From positions 62,001 to 126,000 of the forward strand of contig LLEY01000140.1 in assembly GCA_001414485.1 (NCBI GenBank): a DNA stretch of 64,000 nucleotides, read 5' to 3'. The DNA is from Calycina herbarum. Taxonomy: Eukaryota > Ascomycota > Leotiomycetes > Helotiales > Pezizellaceae. A model generated the notes under the pieces. The model had not been told where the DNA came from, did no database searches, and saw nothing but the letters and a program-made list of their open reading frames with translations. This document shows, in pieces, positions 11,507 to 23,113 of the stretch (position 1 is the stretch's first letter; every line of letters starts with the position of its first letter). The translations under genes and the position numbers were made by a program.

Positions 11507-12158
11507 TCTTCTGTCTTGTTGTCGAGTGATAACTTTTGGTCCTGTCGTTTTTCATTTTAGTTGTTCTCGAGTTAAACCTTGAGAGATAAGTTGTTAGTCT
11601 GTTATGGTGGAACGTGTGTGTTGGCTTTTCGGGACGGCATTTCGTGCCAATGAGGAGAATTGTTGAATAGGGTTGTTCCGAGGAAAGCGTGAGAGAGGTT
11701 GTCGAAATGACCTAGAAAGGTCGTCGGATGGAACGAGGAAACATTTGGAAAGTGTGTTGTATTAACTCTTGAAGATTTTTCAATGATGTTGATAGTCTGG
11801 ATGACGGGTGGAAGGGGATTAAAATAAGGGCCGTAGTTTTGAAAGGAATCGAGGGTTTATGTCAAGACTCATATGGTTGTTAGCTTCAAGGACTACAACC
11901 ATGTCGGACAGGTACTAAGAGAACGGGACATGGCGCTAAATTAACCACTTCCTTCCAAAAAGGCTTGCTTGATTATTTAAATTCATGTCATTTTTATCCT
12001 TCTAGTCGTATTACGATAATCTAGAAGAGAATATCTGGTGCGCCATCAAATTCGTCTCCCACTTTCTTTTTACCAACCCCACCCCCCAATCCCATCCAAC
12101 CACTCCCTACACTTGAGAACAAGGTACCCCCTAAACGTCTCCCTCTCCACCCTCCTCT
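11507..12158. other. intergenic
   Basis: This lies upstream of the secreted-protein candidate and downstream of the minus-strand gene at 12159. It contains a CCCCAATCCCATCC-type C-rich strip at about 12070-12180, but I see no coding frame, RNA gene or repeat. Confidence 0.35.
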
Positions 12159-12638
12159 CTAACCACTCCCTCCTCCACCCCCAACTGCATACCCAATCTC
12201 GTAAGGTACCCAGCCAAAGAGACACACAAAACCCACAATAAACACACTCACAAAAAGACTCATAGCCCCCATGATTCGTGGATCAAGGCCTCGTGAGTAT
12301 CCCCATGGTTTAGAGAAGTGGTGAGATTTGTAATTTTGATACTCGTGAGCTGAAGGTAGTGTTGAGTTTTGAGTTGAAGGGATTTGATGGGATGGACTGC
12401 GAGGGATAAGCTGCTGTTGAGTTGAGGATGGGTTTGGACCTTGTAGTGCGATGATTGCTAGCGAGAGTTGGTTTTGTGGATAGCTCGTTCTTGCGAGGGT
12501 CGGTGTGGATGAGGAGAACCTCTGAGGAGTATGTGGTGAATTGTTTCGAAGGAAATGTGGGTCAGCATGCGGGAATGCTCTTGTACGAAGACCCATGAAG
12601 GATGTTCGGACAGAACGAAGGAGAGATGAGTATCGCAT
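12159..12638 (-). CDS. hypothetical single-pass, probably mitochondrial protein
   Basis: The ORF is open from 12731, but the ATG at 12638 gives a better N-terminus: MRYSSLLRSVRTSFMGLRTR, an Arg/Ser-rich, acid-free presequence. After a polar Ser/Pro/Gln-rich region, the C-terminus has GLDPRIMGAMSLF followed by a strongly hydrophobic stretch VSVFIVGFVCLFGWV and a short Gly-rich tail. Presequence plus one C-terminal transmembrane segment is typical of small inner-membrane proteins. I cannot name the family. Intron boundaries were not needed. Confidence 0.55.
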   Translation of the reverse strand: MRYSSLLRSVRTSFMGLRTRAFPHADPHFLRNNSPHTPQRFSSSTPTLARTSYPQNQLSLAIIALQGPNPSSTQQQLIPRSPSHQIPSTQNSTLPSAHEYQNYKSHHFSKPWGYSRGLDPRIMGAMSLFVSVFIVGFVCLFGWVPYEIGYAVGGGGGSG

Positions 12639-12817
12639 TTCGTGTGTGGCTGGTGTCCGAATTGACGATATGGGAATGCCATTTTCTGGTCCAAGGTACG
12701 CGCGGTAGATTTGACAAGTTAAGCAGGGCAAGTGCTAAGCCGACTTCAAAGCTAGGGCACCTGCCGTTTGATCCCAATTCACCAGAATAACGCCAAATCC
12801 AAAACTACACTCGCCGT

Positions 12818-13254
12818 GGACATAAAAAAAGGCAGTAAATAATAGCTCGTTGCTCCCCGAATACTTTAGAGCAATAAAACTTGATTGTTCCAAAAAAACA
12901 CCCGGGTTAATTTTCAAATTGTTCCTAGTGTCTAGAGTAATTCAATGCAATTACCCTAGATAGCTGGAACGATCAGCTTAGTATGCCGGCTCTTCGGGTA
13001 AGAAAAACAAACTGAATACAACCACAACCACTTGTTGAAAAGCTCTAAGACTTAATACCCTTCTTCAAGGCAGCTTTGAGGATCGATTGTACTTTTAGTT
13101 ATATTTTTCGCGATTTTATTTGCCCTCGTAATACGCCGTGACATAGTAAAGAGTGAGCTTTTGGTAGGGCAGCCTGTGCCTCAAATCGGCACGGTTTTTC
13201 TTACCCGAACAGGCCGGTACGATCCTGATTAATTTACTGCCACTTTTAATGTCC
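12818..13254. mobile_element. MITE copy 1 (437 bp, TIR about 23 bp)
   Basis: The left end reads GGACATAAAAAAAGGCAGTA and the right end is its near-exact inverse, TACTGCCACTTTTAATGTCC: 23-bp terminal inverted repeats with about three differences. A second inverted pair inside (CCGG...CGGGTAAGAAAAAC at 12984-13006 and its inverse at 13190-13215) gives the element a fold-back core. It carries no coding capacity. It shares the segment GATTGTTCCAAAAAAACACC...GCTGGAACGATC with two other copies in the window. I see no clear target-site duplication. Confidence 0.7.
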
Positions 13255-13417
13255 ATCACTTCTCCTCTAAAGCACTAACAAACTCCCAAACCCCCCCCTC
13301 TCAACCCCTTCAATTTTCTCCCATATTTTCCCCTTAACCTTCCAAACAATAAACCCCCACAAACCCTCACCAACATCCTCTCCCCTTCCCCTCATTTCCT
13401 TCCACTCTCTCCGACTC

Positions 13418-13613
13418 CGTCCAAAATCAAACTCCAAATACTCGTTCTTCTAACTACTTTAGGACAACTAAACTTAATTATCCAAGAAACCCAGGATAAT
13501 ATTTTAGTTTGTTCCAAGTACTTGGAACGATTACTTTGCATTGCCTTAAAAGGCTGGAACAACGAGGGCTAGGTTGGGCAGGTGCGTATTTCCTGCCACT
13601 TTAAATGTCCATC
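13418..13613. mobile_element. MITE copy 2 (about 196 bp, left end degraded)
   Basis: The right end, TCCTGCCACTTTAAATGTCC, matches the right TIR of copy 1. The body (ACTACTTTAGGACAACTAAA, CCAAGTACTTGGAACGATTA, GGCTGGAACAACGAGGGCTA) aligns nearly throughout with copy 3 at 51624-51836. The left end is recognisable but mutated (GTCCAAAATCAAACTCCAAA). It lies in the promoter-side gap downstream of the zuotin gene. Confidence 0.65.
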
Positions 13614-13999
13614 GCGACGCTTCACACTAAACGATTTGTCGGAAATATGAGAAGAAAGGCCACCCAAGGAAGCGTGTTAAGTGTCTGCCTAAAGGATATA
13701 ACCGCCGTGGATTTTCCCCTAACTATTTAGAGATGACTGTGCGAGTAAATGCTTTGCTTCAATGATGTAACGGCGAGAGAAAAATAGACTCTGTGCGTAC
13801 TAAAATGAAGATAAAAACAGAAATCGTGAAGACCAAGATATAGAAAACCACCACGAAAGTTGAGAACTACTCGCTCGAGCATCACAGAACAAAAAAAAGT
13901 GCGGGCAACAATCATAAATTATTCTCCAACCCAATAAATGCCGTCTATATTTCTAGCATAGTCGCAAGTCGCAAGCAGACATCAAATACCCCCATCTAT

Positions 14000-15383
14000 C
14001 TAAACAAGGGTCTTGATATCACTCTCCTTTATTTTACCAGCAGAAACAAGTCTCTTAACCTCCTCAGACCAAACACCCTTGATCTCATCCGCAACCTTAA
14101 GACCATTCAACTTAGCAGCCAAAGCAGCAGTCTCATCAGCATCAATCTTACCCTGAACAAGCTCAACATCATTGAGAACCGAGTCGATCGCGGCAGCAGG
14201 AGGAGCACCAGTAACGAAGTAATTGGCATCCTTAACGGAACCCTTCATGACACGTCTGTTCTTCTTGACAGCAGCCTTTGCAGCCTCCTTAGCCTTCTTC
14301 CCTTGCTCACGATCAGCCTTGGCCTTTTCCTCTGCCTCCTTTGCATCTTGAGCAGCCTTCGCCTTGGAGGCTTCAGCATCCTCCTTTGCCTTCTTCTCAG
14401 CAGCCTCCTTATCAAGACGCTTCTTGTTCTTTGACGCATTGGCTTCTTGACGGAACTTCTTGATACGCTCATCACCGGCCAAAACATCATCTACCAATTG
14501 GCGTAGACGGGCAGTATCCTCCACCTTCTTCTTCTTACGGGCGTTGTTGTTTTTTCTCTCCATATGACGCTTTTGATCACGGTTCTCGTTGTCATCCGGA
14601 ACATCCTCGTCTTGGTATTCGAAGGATCGCCATGAATCGAAGTTGTAGAAGAAGTTGTAAAATGCCTCGACCTCCTCCTTGGTGCTCTTATCATCTCCGA
14701 ATTTGGGTACGGGCTGGACACGGGAGAATCGCCCCTCGGCTTTGAATACGGCACTCCACAGCTTGTAGAACTTTCCATCCTTTGCTTGCTTCTTGGTTGG
14801 GGGTTCGACATCGGCACCCTCATCGACGGAATCGAATTGGCGACGCTTGACGGGGTCGAGCAGAACTTCGGTGGCCTTTTGAATACACTTGAAGAAGCTG
14901 TCATCCTCCGTGTTTCCTGCAGCAGCCTTCTTATCGGGGTGATGACGAAGGACCTTCTTGCGGTGGGCACGCTTGATCTGCTCCTCGGTGGCTCTCCATC
15001 GGTATTTCGAGAGACCAAGAACGGCGTAGTGATCTTGTTGCTGCGGGCGCATTAGTAGGATTCCCCATCAGCAGAAGAGGATCACATACCTTCCAGTCTT
15101 TGGCGTCGCGAGACAACATCATTGGATCCTCAGCTTCACTGATCTCGCCAGAGTCATCGTCCTCGACCTTCTTAGCATTCTCTTGGGCTTGAATGCGATC
15201 ATCCTCGGAAAAGGTGCGCTTGTGGCGGGCACGACGGGCGTGGGCGAGGAAGTGAGGACCAACTGGCTCGATGCTTCGTTGAGTAGCGGCGGAGAGACGG
15301 CCAGTGGCTTTGAAATCTTTCTCCGCAGCCCATCCCTCTGGCAGGAGGGGAAGGGGGAGGTTGACTTGGGTGTGGGTAGCCAT
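14000..15383 (-). CDS. ZUO1: zuotin-type ribosome-associated J-protein (444 aa)
   Basis: Two exons, 15090-15383 and 14000-15040, are joined across a 49-nt intron with GTATGT, a CTACTAAT branch point and CCCGCAG. The J domain starts at about residue 99 (QQDHYAVLGLSKYRWRAT), with the catalytic HPD in VLRHHPDKK. It is followed by the Zuo1 homology region and a long Lys/Glu/Ala-rich charged helix (KKAKEDAEASKAKAAQDAKE) that binds ribosomes near the tunnel exit. The C-terminal part resembles the regulatory helical bundle. The length is close to yeast Zuo1 (about 433). In the known system Zuo1 pairs with Ssz1 to form RAC, which stimulates Ssb Hsp70 on nascent chains. It is intact. Confidence 0.97.
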
Positions 15384-15759
15384 TTTGAAGTTATTGACAG
15401 TGAAGTTGCGGAAGCTCTCAGAAAAAAACCAAAAAGAAGGCTGCCTCGGCCTCTTTTCGGTAGAACTAAAATAAAAAGCGGCGTCATTTCCAAATCTATT
15501 TCCACTAGATGATTTTCAATATGCTTAATTGTACTTGGGATTACTTTTACCAAGCTATGTCACTTTTTTTTCTGATCTCCATTTAGTTTCAAACTTCTCC
15601 TCTGAATTTGGTTAAGTTACAACTGGATATGTATTCTCATTGCCGCTTTGTGTTTGCTATCGATAAGACGTGACTAAAAACTGCTTCCCAAAACGTGACC
15701 CCTTACTCGCTGTGGTTTGACATCCGTACCTGGTACAATTCGTTACCTACAACCTTGAC

Positions 15760-17373
15760 CTACGCCTCCTTTCCGACCAACAGACATTTCAAAAAGCAAT
15801 CTTCTGCGATAATCGATTTCCTTGCCTCGTCCAACCTCCTGTCCAGCGGCACTTTCCGCCATTCCCTCGCCCTTTCTTCCACCTTCTCATGATCTATTAA
15901 AGTCTGCGAGGTATGTTCCTCAACTTCCTTTGTGTCTGTTACTTGATGTTTCTCCATGCTATCAATATGTGTATTGAGCTCCTCAATATGCAAATCTCTT
16001 TCGAGCAATTTATTGTTCAGGTCTTCAATCTCGGCTTCCGGGGGCGTGTAATCTGGCGATAGACATCCTGGCGGTACCTTCTCCAACGCCTTGATCGACA
16101 TCTCTAAATCTGCTTGCTGTTGCTCGATGATGTTGTGTTGTTCACTCAAAAGCGCCTTTTGGTGTTGCATTTCCGTCTCTTGCTTTTGCGTTTTTCCCTT
16201 CTCCCTTTTCAATTCATCTTCGATGACCTTCATGTTTTCCTGAATATATCCAAGTCAGCCGGTGCTCTACGGTGTCTCAAACCACCATGGAGCAGGAAGT
16301 TGACTTACAGTGTGAGACTTTCTCTGGACTTTTCTGCGCTGCTCCTGGTCTTCTTTGAGGTCTAGATACTGCCTCACCGTGACAGTGTCTACCCTCACCT
16401 TTTTGGCTGCTAAGACTGCTTCTGCTTCCGATTCCACGCGTTTGATTTCGAGTTTGCCGGCTTGAAGTTCTGCTTGGAGTTGGTTGTTAAAGTCATTCTG
16501 TTGACTCAATTCATTTCGGACCTTTAAGAGTTCAATTTCAAGTCCTTGGTTGACAGAAATTGCGTGTAGCAACCCAGTGTCCCGCACCCGGATCTCATTG
16601 TTGAGGAAAATGATGTGATGGCTTGTGGATGTTTCATACTTCTTCAATGCTTCCTTCAGCTCCTCTAGTTCTGAAGATGTATTTTCTGAAGCATCTGAGA
16701 ACTGAAATCAGTCAGTCCTTATTCCCAGATGTTGATAGCAAGCGATTTGAAATTGTATGGATAGCACTTGCTCAATCATCTTGGTTGTTCAGTGTTCTCG
16801 CATCATGATTGCAACACAATTGGCATCAAGTTAGTGAGCACTTACTTCATTTTGAACTCGCTCAGTGATCTTCTTGTCAACTCTGTCGGTTATCTTCATG
16901 ATCTTTTGAAGCCCAGCATCAACCATCGAGAGTTCTTCCGTTTTACACCGCAACTCCTCCTCCATCCTAGCACACTCCGACTTCAATTCCTCGATCTGCT
17001 GGTCCTTCTTCCTCCCCATCTCCGTCATCTTTGTTCTGCTGTTGCGACATTTGTCCTTGACCTGGACGAGTTTTTGGTAAATCGCTTCTATGGCATCAAT
17101 GGTGGTCGAGTCCCATCTCGTTGGTGACTCTTCGTCGGGCTGCGTTTCTGGAAGCTGTCGCAGGAGAGGAGGAGGGGCTTTCGAATCTGCCATTCTTCAT
17201 GTCAGTCTCGTCGCCCAAGTGAGGCTGACATGAATTGAGGACTCACCCTTCATCTCCATCCCCCGGTCGTCCTTTGGTGCGGCAGCCTTGAGTTTTTGAC
17301 AATACATGGCGTGCAACCTTGGATCGCTCGCCACGAACTGCCCGTCCGTCGCACTTTCTTTCGACCTTTCCAT
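15760..17373 (-). CDS. coiled-coil protein of unknown function (446 aa)
   Basis: Four exons, 17247-17373, 16846-17186, 16309-16701 and 15760-16239, with introns GTGAGT, GTAAGT, GTAAGT and YAG acceptors (60, 144 and 69 nt). All joins keep frame. The start is taken at 17373 (MERSKESATDGQF); an in-frame ATG at 17418 is possible. After about 70 polar residues nearly the whole protein is heptad-patterned Glu/Lys/Gln/Leu helix (KDQQIEELKSECARMEEEL, NELSQQNDFNNQLQAELQAG), with one Pro/Gly break (VPPGCLSPDYTPPEAE) in the last exon. I recognise no enzymatic domain. It is divergent from MZM1 across a 136-bp gap. Confidence 0.85.
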
Positions 17374-17509
17374 TTTGTAATAATTTAGTTGATCTCTGCT
17401 GGTTCGATGAATGCACAAGAATGCTTTGCTAATTGAATCCTACAGAGACAAATACAGAAACTCGAAATAAAACTTGTTGTTTGTTGAAGAAGCCAGGAAA
17501 GGAAACAAG
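17374..17509. promoter_or_regulatory. short bidirectional promoter
   Basis: Only 136 bp separate the start codons of the coiled-coil gene (minus) and MZM1 (plus). Both core promoters must lie in it or overlap the neighbouring transcripts. No TATA box is obvious. Confidence 0.5.
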
Positions 17510-18251
17510 ATGGCGTTGGCAGCATATCGACACCTCCTCCGATCGGCGAGATTAGCTTTCCAAGGTTCGTGGCCCCTTCCTCTTTTGAGAATCATTGTTT
17601 CTTTCTTCCTCTTCGCTCCTTCCTCCCAGGCCAAAAAAACAAAAAAACATTTTCAAACCGAGGCTTTCCCCTCGTCTCCCCTTGCAATGTTCCTTCCTCA
17701 GATAGTTACTCTTTGGCCCTTTCCTCGCCTCACATCCGCTTCTCTCCCTTCTCCACCTCGCAGTTCATACCCCTTAACTAAACCCCTAATCATCAGGACT
17801 CCATTCTAACATACCACAGGCGACGCCCCCCTCCTAACAGCCGCCCGCCACCAAGCCCGTACAGCCTTCCAAAACAACTCTTCTCTGCAACCAAATGACC
17901 CCGCTCTCGCACCAGCAATCGCCCACGCAGAGGAGGTAGCCAAGATCTTGACGGAGAATATTGTGCAGGGGAAGAATGTTGGGGATGATAAGTATAGTGA
18001 GTTTTTCCCTTCTTCATTTTCTTCTTTCGTTTCGGGTTTGAGGAGTTATGGATTTGTTGGGGGGAGGGGGGAATGGGGCAGAGAAATGGCAGGGTGGATG
18101 GGAAGAATGGGTTAAAGGGTTGAGTGAAGTTAACGAGTGATGCACAGAGTTAAGAATCCACGAGAAGACGGAGAGGGGAGATAATGATACTATTAAGATA
18201 CCTAATGGACAGAAGGTTGTTATTGATGGGAAGCCTTGCTCGCAACGCTAA
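17510..18251 (+). CDS. MZM1: LYR-motif complex III assembly factor Mzm1 (111 aa)
   Basis: Three exons, 17510-17564, 17820-17996 and 18148-18251, with introns of 255 and 151 nt; the joins give a continuous frame. The protein begins [20 protein letters not shown], where AYRHLLRSA is the LYR-type motif of the Complex1_LYR family. Further hallmarks are [19 protein letters not shown] and the C-terminal [20 protein letters not shown]. In yeast, Mzm1 is a matrix chaperone that stabilises the Rieske protein Rip1 before its insertion into complex III. The length matches the family. It is convergent with SLT11. Confidence 0.95.
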
Positions 18252-18512
18252 ATCAGTTCTTCTCTCAACCCAGAATCCGGACGTCGGAGCAATTTTAGCT
18301 CGGGGCTTGATTGTATTGGGGATGTTTTAATATGTGTCAATAAGACAGAGTGTATCATAAAAATTGCAACATGGACGATAGACAAGCGTTTCAATTATTC
18401 TTTCCTCATCTCTTGATGAGTGTACTACTAGCTATCATACAAAAAAGGTTGCATTCCAACCCTCAATGCTAGCCCTCAAAACGCCAATTACTTTTCCCAT
18501 CCCATCCCATTA
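18252..18512. other. convergent 3' region
   Basis: A 261-bp gap between the stop codons of MZM1 (plus) and SLT11/ECM2 (minus). It is AT-rich with AATAAG-like signals and presumably holds both 3' ends. Confidence 0.4.
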
Positions 18513-19731
18513 TCAATTCCCAGCTAAACTAGCATATTGCACATCATCACCCCCAGGCGGAGCAGCAACAGCACTCATACTCCCCAACACATCCTGCCTC
18601 TCATCCTGAACATGTTCTTGTCCCCCACCACCTCTTCCTCGACCGCCACGTCCCCTTCCCGGACTAGCAAAAGCATGTCGTCCCTCCCTCTGAGTCGCAA
18701 TCCTCTCCTCCTTATCCATAGTCCCAATCGGTCTCGGCTTCCCCCACTGAACCCTCAATGGACACCCCGCAATCACCGCTCTTCCTTGTAATGCGCTTGC
18801 AGCAGCTTCAGCTCCTTCTCGTGTGGCGTAATTTATGAATGCGCAGTGCGACATGTGTGAACAGACAAGCGATCTGAGTTTTCCGTAGGGGGTGAAGAAA
18901 TCCCGGATTTTATGCTCGGGGAGGTCGTCTTCCACGCCGGTTATGAAGAGAGAGGTGATGGTTGTATCGGAGGGGGGTAGTATGTCTGCTGGTCCGGGGG
19001 GAAGTTGGGCTGCGGATGGGAATGAGCGGCCTCCTCGAGCACCACCACGTCCTCCTCTTGATGATGAGCCTCGAGGGGCAACCCCGCCTCTGCTATCTCG
19101 TGTTCGTATCGGTCCTCCTCCCCCACTCGTCAAAGCCATCGAATTCGAACTCCCCTCTCCACCTCCCTCCCCATCAGCAGGACCAATCCGTCTCTGCTTC
19201 TTAAAATAAGGCTCACTATTCGCCAATCTCCTCAGTAATTCTCTAGCCTTCTCATCCGTCTTCTCATATGCCTCCGTTCCTCCGCGTCCATCCTCAATCT
19301 CAGCTTCATGGTTCTGCGCGTAAAACTCCCTGTTCACCTCGCTTTGTGGACCGGGAGCTATCATTTTGAGCGCTGCGTCTCGCACGACGATGGGGAGGCC
19401 GAAGGAGAGATCGAGCATGCAGGATTGGCAGCAGTTTTTTAAACGCGCGCAGGTTAAGCAGATGTTTGTTCGTTTTGAGCGCGCGGTGCGGTCGGGTTTC
19501 CAGCGGAAATCTGTGAAGGGGCGGGTACATATCTGGGACGTACGTATTAGTATATAATGAATTTTGGGTGGGTGAAAGAAGGGGAGGACGACGTACCTTA
19601 CAAGCTGACCCCATGTCTTCGCGTATCATTTGGACGAAGGGGTTTTCTGGGAGGCAGTTTTCGCAGACGGAGGGGAAGTCGGTGGTTTCCCAGCCGGAGC
19701 GGTTGAGATCTTGTTTTATTTGGGGAGGCAT
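18513..19731 (-). CDS. slt11: pre-mRNA splicing factor SLT11/ECM2 (384 aa)
   Basis: Two exons, 19597-19731 and 18513-19532, joined across a 64-nt intron (GTACGT...CCCAG). The start MPPQIKQDLNRSGWE is preceded in frame by a long open stretch that I consider 5' UTR. The N-terminal zinc-binding module shows CENCLP, ICTRPF and NICLTCARLKNCCQSCMLDL, exactly the Cys pattern of Ecm2/Slt11/RBM22. After a Gly/Arg-rich linker comes an RRM at about residues 236-310, with RNP2 LFITGV and RNP1 SHCAFINYAT. The C-terminus is RGG-rich. In the known complex Ecm2 sits with Cwc2 in the NTC-related part of the spliceosome and contacts U6 snRNA. Confidence 0.95.
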
Positions 19732-20428
19732 TTTGGATCGAGTATGGTGTATTCGTGTATGTGTAAGTTGCGCGGGGGTATCTTGGCGTGGCGTAGACAA
19801 AGTAGATATCCCAGGTGTACGAATACGTAGCAATGTGGGTTGTTCAACTTGAGGTTGGAGTTGAGCGTCGAGGCTGAGGGGCGAGGAAGTTGCGCCAAAA
19901 TTTCTAAGCAAGGCTCGCAGCTAAACGGCACGGGATCGGGAGCGAGATAGTCACGTGGCTTTCATAACCCGAACACGAAAACGACGGATACTGCTTCACA
20001 GCTATGCAGGGAACTTGATACAATCATGGAAATCTTTTGAGCAGTTGGATTTAGCCAATTGCAAAAGCAAGTGCAAAAGCAAAGATATCAATTTCCAAAC
20101 ATCCCCTCCCAATAAGGAGGTGATTCCCGTGATCTAAACGAACACGAAAACAATAAACCTGAGATTTGAGGTGTCCATATGCAGGTTCAATGTTGGCGGG
20201 CACTGGCTGCAGGAAATCAGCCAAGACATTGCTCCACCTTCCCCCTGTCCCAGGAAATAGGAAATAGGGTGCAGGGCCTCGATTAAAAAGTTCCCCCCGA
20301 CGAAGGTCAAAAGGAGATGATTGTCCGTTGCATTTTTCTCTCCTCCTCAATTCAACTTTCAATTCCTTCTCCAACTCCTCTTCTATCACACCCACCACCT
20401 CTTCTTCAACCCTAGACTATAATTCAAC
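19732..20428. promoter_or_regulatory. bidirectional promoter SLT11/ERG6
   Basis: About 700 bp separate the two divergent start codons. The ERG6 side ends in a pyrimidine-rich leader (CTTTCAATTCCTTCTCCAAC) and then CAACATG at the start. I looked for the SREBP-type or UPC2-type sterol element TCGTATA and did not find it. Confidence 0.5.
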
Positions 20429-21740
20429 ATGACTTCCGTTAGACTTGAGAACGAGGACCACTCTCGCGATGCCGCCTTCAACAAGGCCATGCACCAGGAC
20501 TCGTCCAATGCCACTGGAGGCTTCAGCGCCATGATGAAGAAGGATAAGGCTGCCCAGAAGGCGGCGGTTGACGAGTATTTCAAGCATTGGGATAACAAGA
20601 CTGCAAAGGATGAGACTCTTGAGGATAGAGAGGTATGTAGTTGCCCTGTACCTGGCAAGTACACAAGTACCTCCTTTCTAACACTTTCTCCCAACAGGCG
20701 CGAAAGGCTGAATACGCAACCCTCACAAGACAGTAAGCACCCCAATTCCCTTCTCAGACGGTAAATACTAACCATTGACATAGTTACTACAACCTCGGCA
20801 CTGATCTATACGAGAACGGATGGGGACAATCTTTCCACTTCTGTCGTTTCGCACACGGAGAGGGTTTCCACCAAGCCATTGCTCGACACGAACACTACCT
20901 CGCTGCCAAAATCGGTATCAAGGACGGAGACCGAGTTCTTGATGTGGGATGTGGTGTTGGTGGACCAGCTCGAGAGATCGCCAAGTTTACAGGTGCTCAT
21001 ATCACAGGATTGAACAACAACGATTACCAAATTGAGCGTGCTACCCGATATGCCGCAAAGGAACATTTGTCTAAGCAATTGGACTTTGTCAAGGGTGATT
21101 TCATGGTAAGTTTTCCCCCCTCCATATCTCTCTCCCCCATTGAGGCTTCTCTAACACTCCACAGCAAATGTCCTTCCCAGAAAACAGCTTCGACGCCGTC
21201 TACGCCATCGAAGCAACCGTCCATGCCCCCTCCCTCGAAGGCGTCTACTCCCAAATCTACCGCGTCCTCAAACCCGGCGGCGTCTTCGGCGTCTACGAAT
21301 GGCTCATGACCGACAACTACGACAACACCAACGAGCACCACCGCGAAATCCGCCTGGGCATCGAAGAAGGTGATGGAATCTCCAACATGGTGCGCATCTC
21401 GGAGGGAATCGCTGCTATCAAAGCTGCTGGTTTCGAATTGGAGCTTCACGAGGATCTTGCTAAGCGTCCTGATGCGACACCTTGGTATTATCCTATTGCG
21501 GGGGAATACAAGTATATGGGGAGTTATTGGGATTTCCCTACCATTTTCCGCATGACCAAGCTTGGACGAGGGATCGTGCATAAATTCGTTGGGGCTCTTG
21601 AGATGATTGGTGTTGCGCCGGGGGGGACGCAGAAGACTGCAGACAGTCTGGCGAAGGCTGCTGATTGTTTGGTTGCTGGGGCTAAGGAGGATTTGTTTAC
21701 GCCTATGTACTTGATGGTTGCGCGAAAACCTCTTAAATGA
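20429..21740 (+). CDS. erg6: sterol 24-C-methyltransferase (378 aa)
   Basis: Four exons, 20429-20632, 20698-20732, 20784-21105 and 21165-21740, with introns of 65, 51 and 59 nt and canonical ends, all in frame. The sterol-binding signature [11 protein letters not shown] is at about residues 89-99. The SAM-binding motif [11 protein letters not shown], is at 132-141, followed by [13 protein letters not shown] and RVLKPGG. The C-terminal sterol methyltransferase domain (PLK at the very end) completes the family length of about 380. The enzyme transfers a methyl group from SAM to C-24 of the sterol side chain, in filamentous fungi usually using lanosterol, in ergosterol synthesis at the ER or lipid droplets. 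It is intact. Confidence 0.98.
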
Positions 21741-22106
21741 GGATTTGGGGTGTTGGAAGCTTGAAGCTTGAAACTTCGATTCTTAAAGGGAACCACTTAG
21801 GGAAAAGAAAAGGGTCCTGCTACTGGAGTTGGGTGAACTTTGTACATTAATTGATGATGGTTTGATTGAGCCATTGGGAGAGGGGATTGTTTGTGTATAG
21901 AGATGATTGAAGCGGTTGGGGGAGGGATGGATGGTTGAATGCATAGAAACTTAATATACCTAATTTGATAAAGATGTTTAAAAATATCCCCTCTCTTTCC
22001 CCATGTTTTTTATCTTTTATCTTTGTCGGTGTCTTCCTCTTTCTCTGATTGCTAGTGGTCTTTGTTGACCCCCTTATCCTTGGGCTTCTAAGGAGTGCTG
22101 GAGCGC

Positions 22107-23113
22107 ACTCACTCCCCAACCCTCGGGTAATCGTGTTACGCACTGATATTTTGGGTATAAAATGTCCCCGCGAAACCTTCGTGGATTCCCATCTTGACAA
22201 CAAGATAGTCCGTCTTACTCGATGGAGCTGTTTGCCTTTCTGTGGATGAGGGATAGTATCCGCGTTACGATGTTCCGCTCTAAGTACACTCAAATCTTCA
22301 CAAGCCTATGAGATGTAATCTATCTTTGTCCCTCCTTTTTTTGTAGAGGTAGTAGAAGGGATGTTACTGTCGAGGAAGTGTCTGTTGTCAAAAAGAGAGT
22401 TAGGATCGATATTTTTCCTTTCGTTCGTTCATTCATTCTGTTCAGTGTGAGAGTGGAATGGTTTAGGAGAGGTGAAGTAGGAATGAAATAGAGTGGTTAT
22501 CCAGTTCTGGTAAACAAGAGAGTATGCGGGTGCGAAAGAACTGCGTGCACTTCGTACATGGAGACTTGCGATCGCACTTGATCATATCAGAGTGGGGGAG
22601 AAAATAAACTGTAAAGTAAGATGCCTGATATAGTCTGTTTCTTTGTTGCCTTGGGATTTTGGGGATGAGTTGAGGGGTTGTACGAGAATGGGGGGAAGGA
22701 GGGTTAGGAGAATGGAGAGATCTTTTTTGTCGAATATTCTTCTTACGTTAGTTCAGTTTTATGAAAGAAGTTAGTTTTGAGAGATGATTGGGAAGTATAG
22801 GTAGGTGGTAGTTTGGAATCCTTCTGTGTCTTAGAGGTCGAGAGTTGTTAGTCGTAGACGGAAGACAGAGTGTCATCTTTCTTGTGCCTGGTTCAGGCCA
22901 TGGGGTTGAGTATTGGTTGGGAGGTGAATATATACTACCATACTCTGGGTTTTGCTTTATCTTCTTGGTGTCATCTTCTATCTTGGTTTCTGAGCTTATT
23001 TTCTAAGTCTTGTAACTCTTAACTTCTAAGTACTTTACACTTGTCTAAGGGGATGAGAGGAATGTATTCACTCCCCAACTCTCAGGTGATCTTGTTCCTT
23101 CTTGGGTATAAAA
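22107..23113. repeat. degenerate tandem duplication with TATA-like TGGGTATAAAA
   Basis: The segment TCACTCCCCAACCCTCGGGT (about 22108) recurs as TCACTCCCCAACTCTCAGGT (about 23068), about 960 bp downstream. Each copy is followed 20-30 bp later by TTGGGTATAAAA (22151 and 23102). A third, weaker occurrence of CTGGGTATAAAA lies at 23831. Weaker similarity (TGTCGAGGAAG versus TGTCGAAGAAA; TTTCGTTCGTTCATT versus TTTCGTTCATT) continues downstream. This looks like an old promoter-containing tandem duplication. Confidence 0.5.

Noticed and set aside
14245..15055. Overlapping open frames on both strands within the zuotin gene
   Set aside because: They are Arg/Ser-rich shadows of a GAG/AAG-rich coding sequence. 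The zuotin frame has a J domain and correct splice sites.
21847..22293. Minus-strand ORF downstream of ERG6
   Set aside because: Overlaps the probable ERG6 3' UTR, is basic and low-complexity, and has no protein-like pattern.
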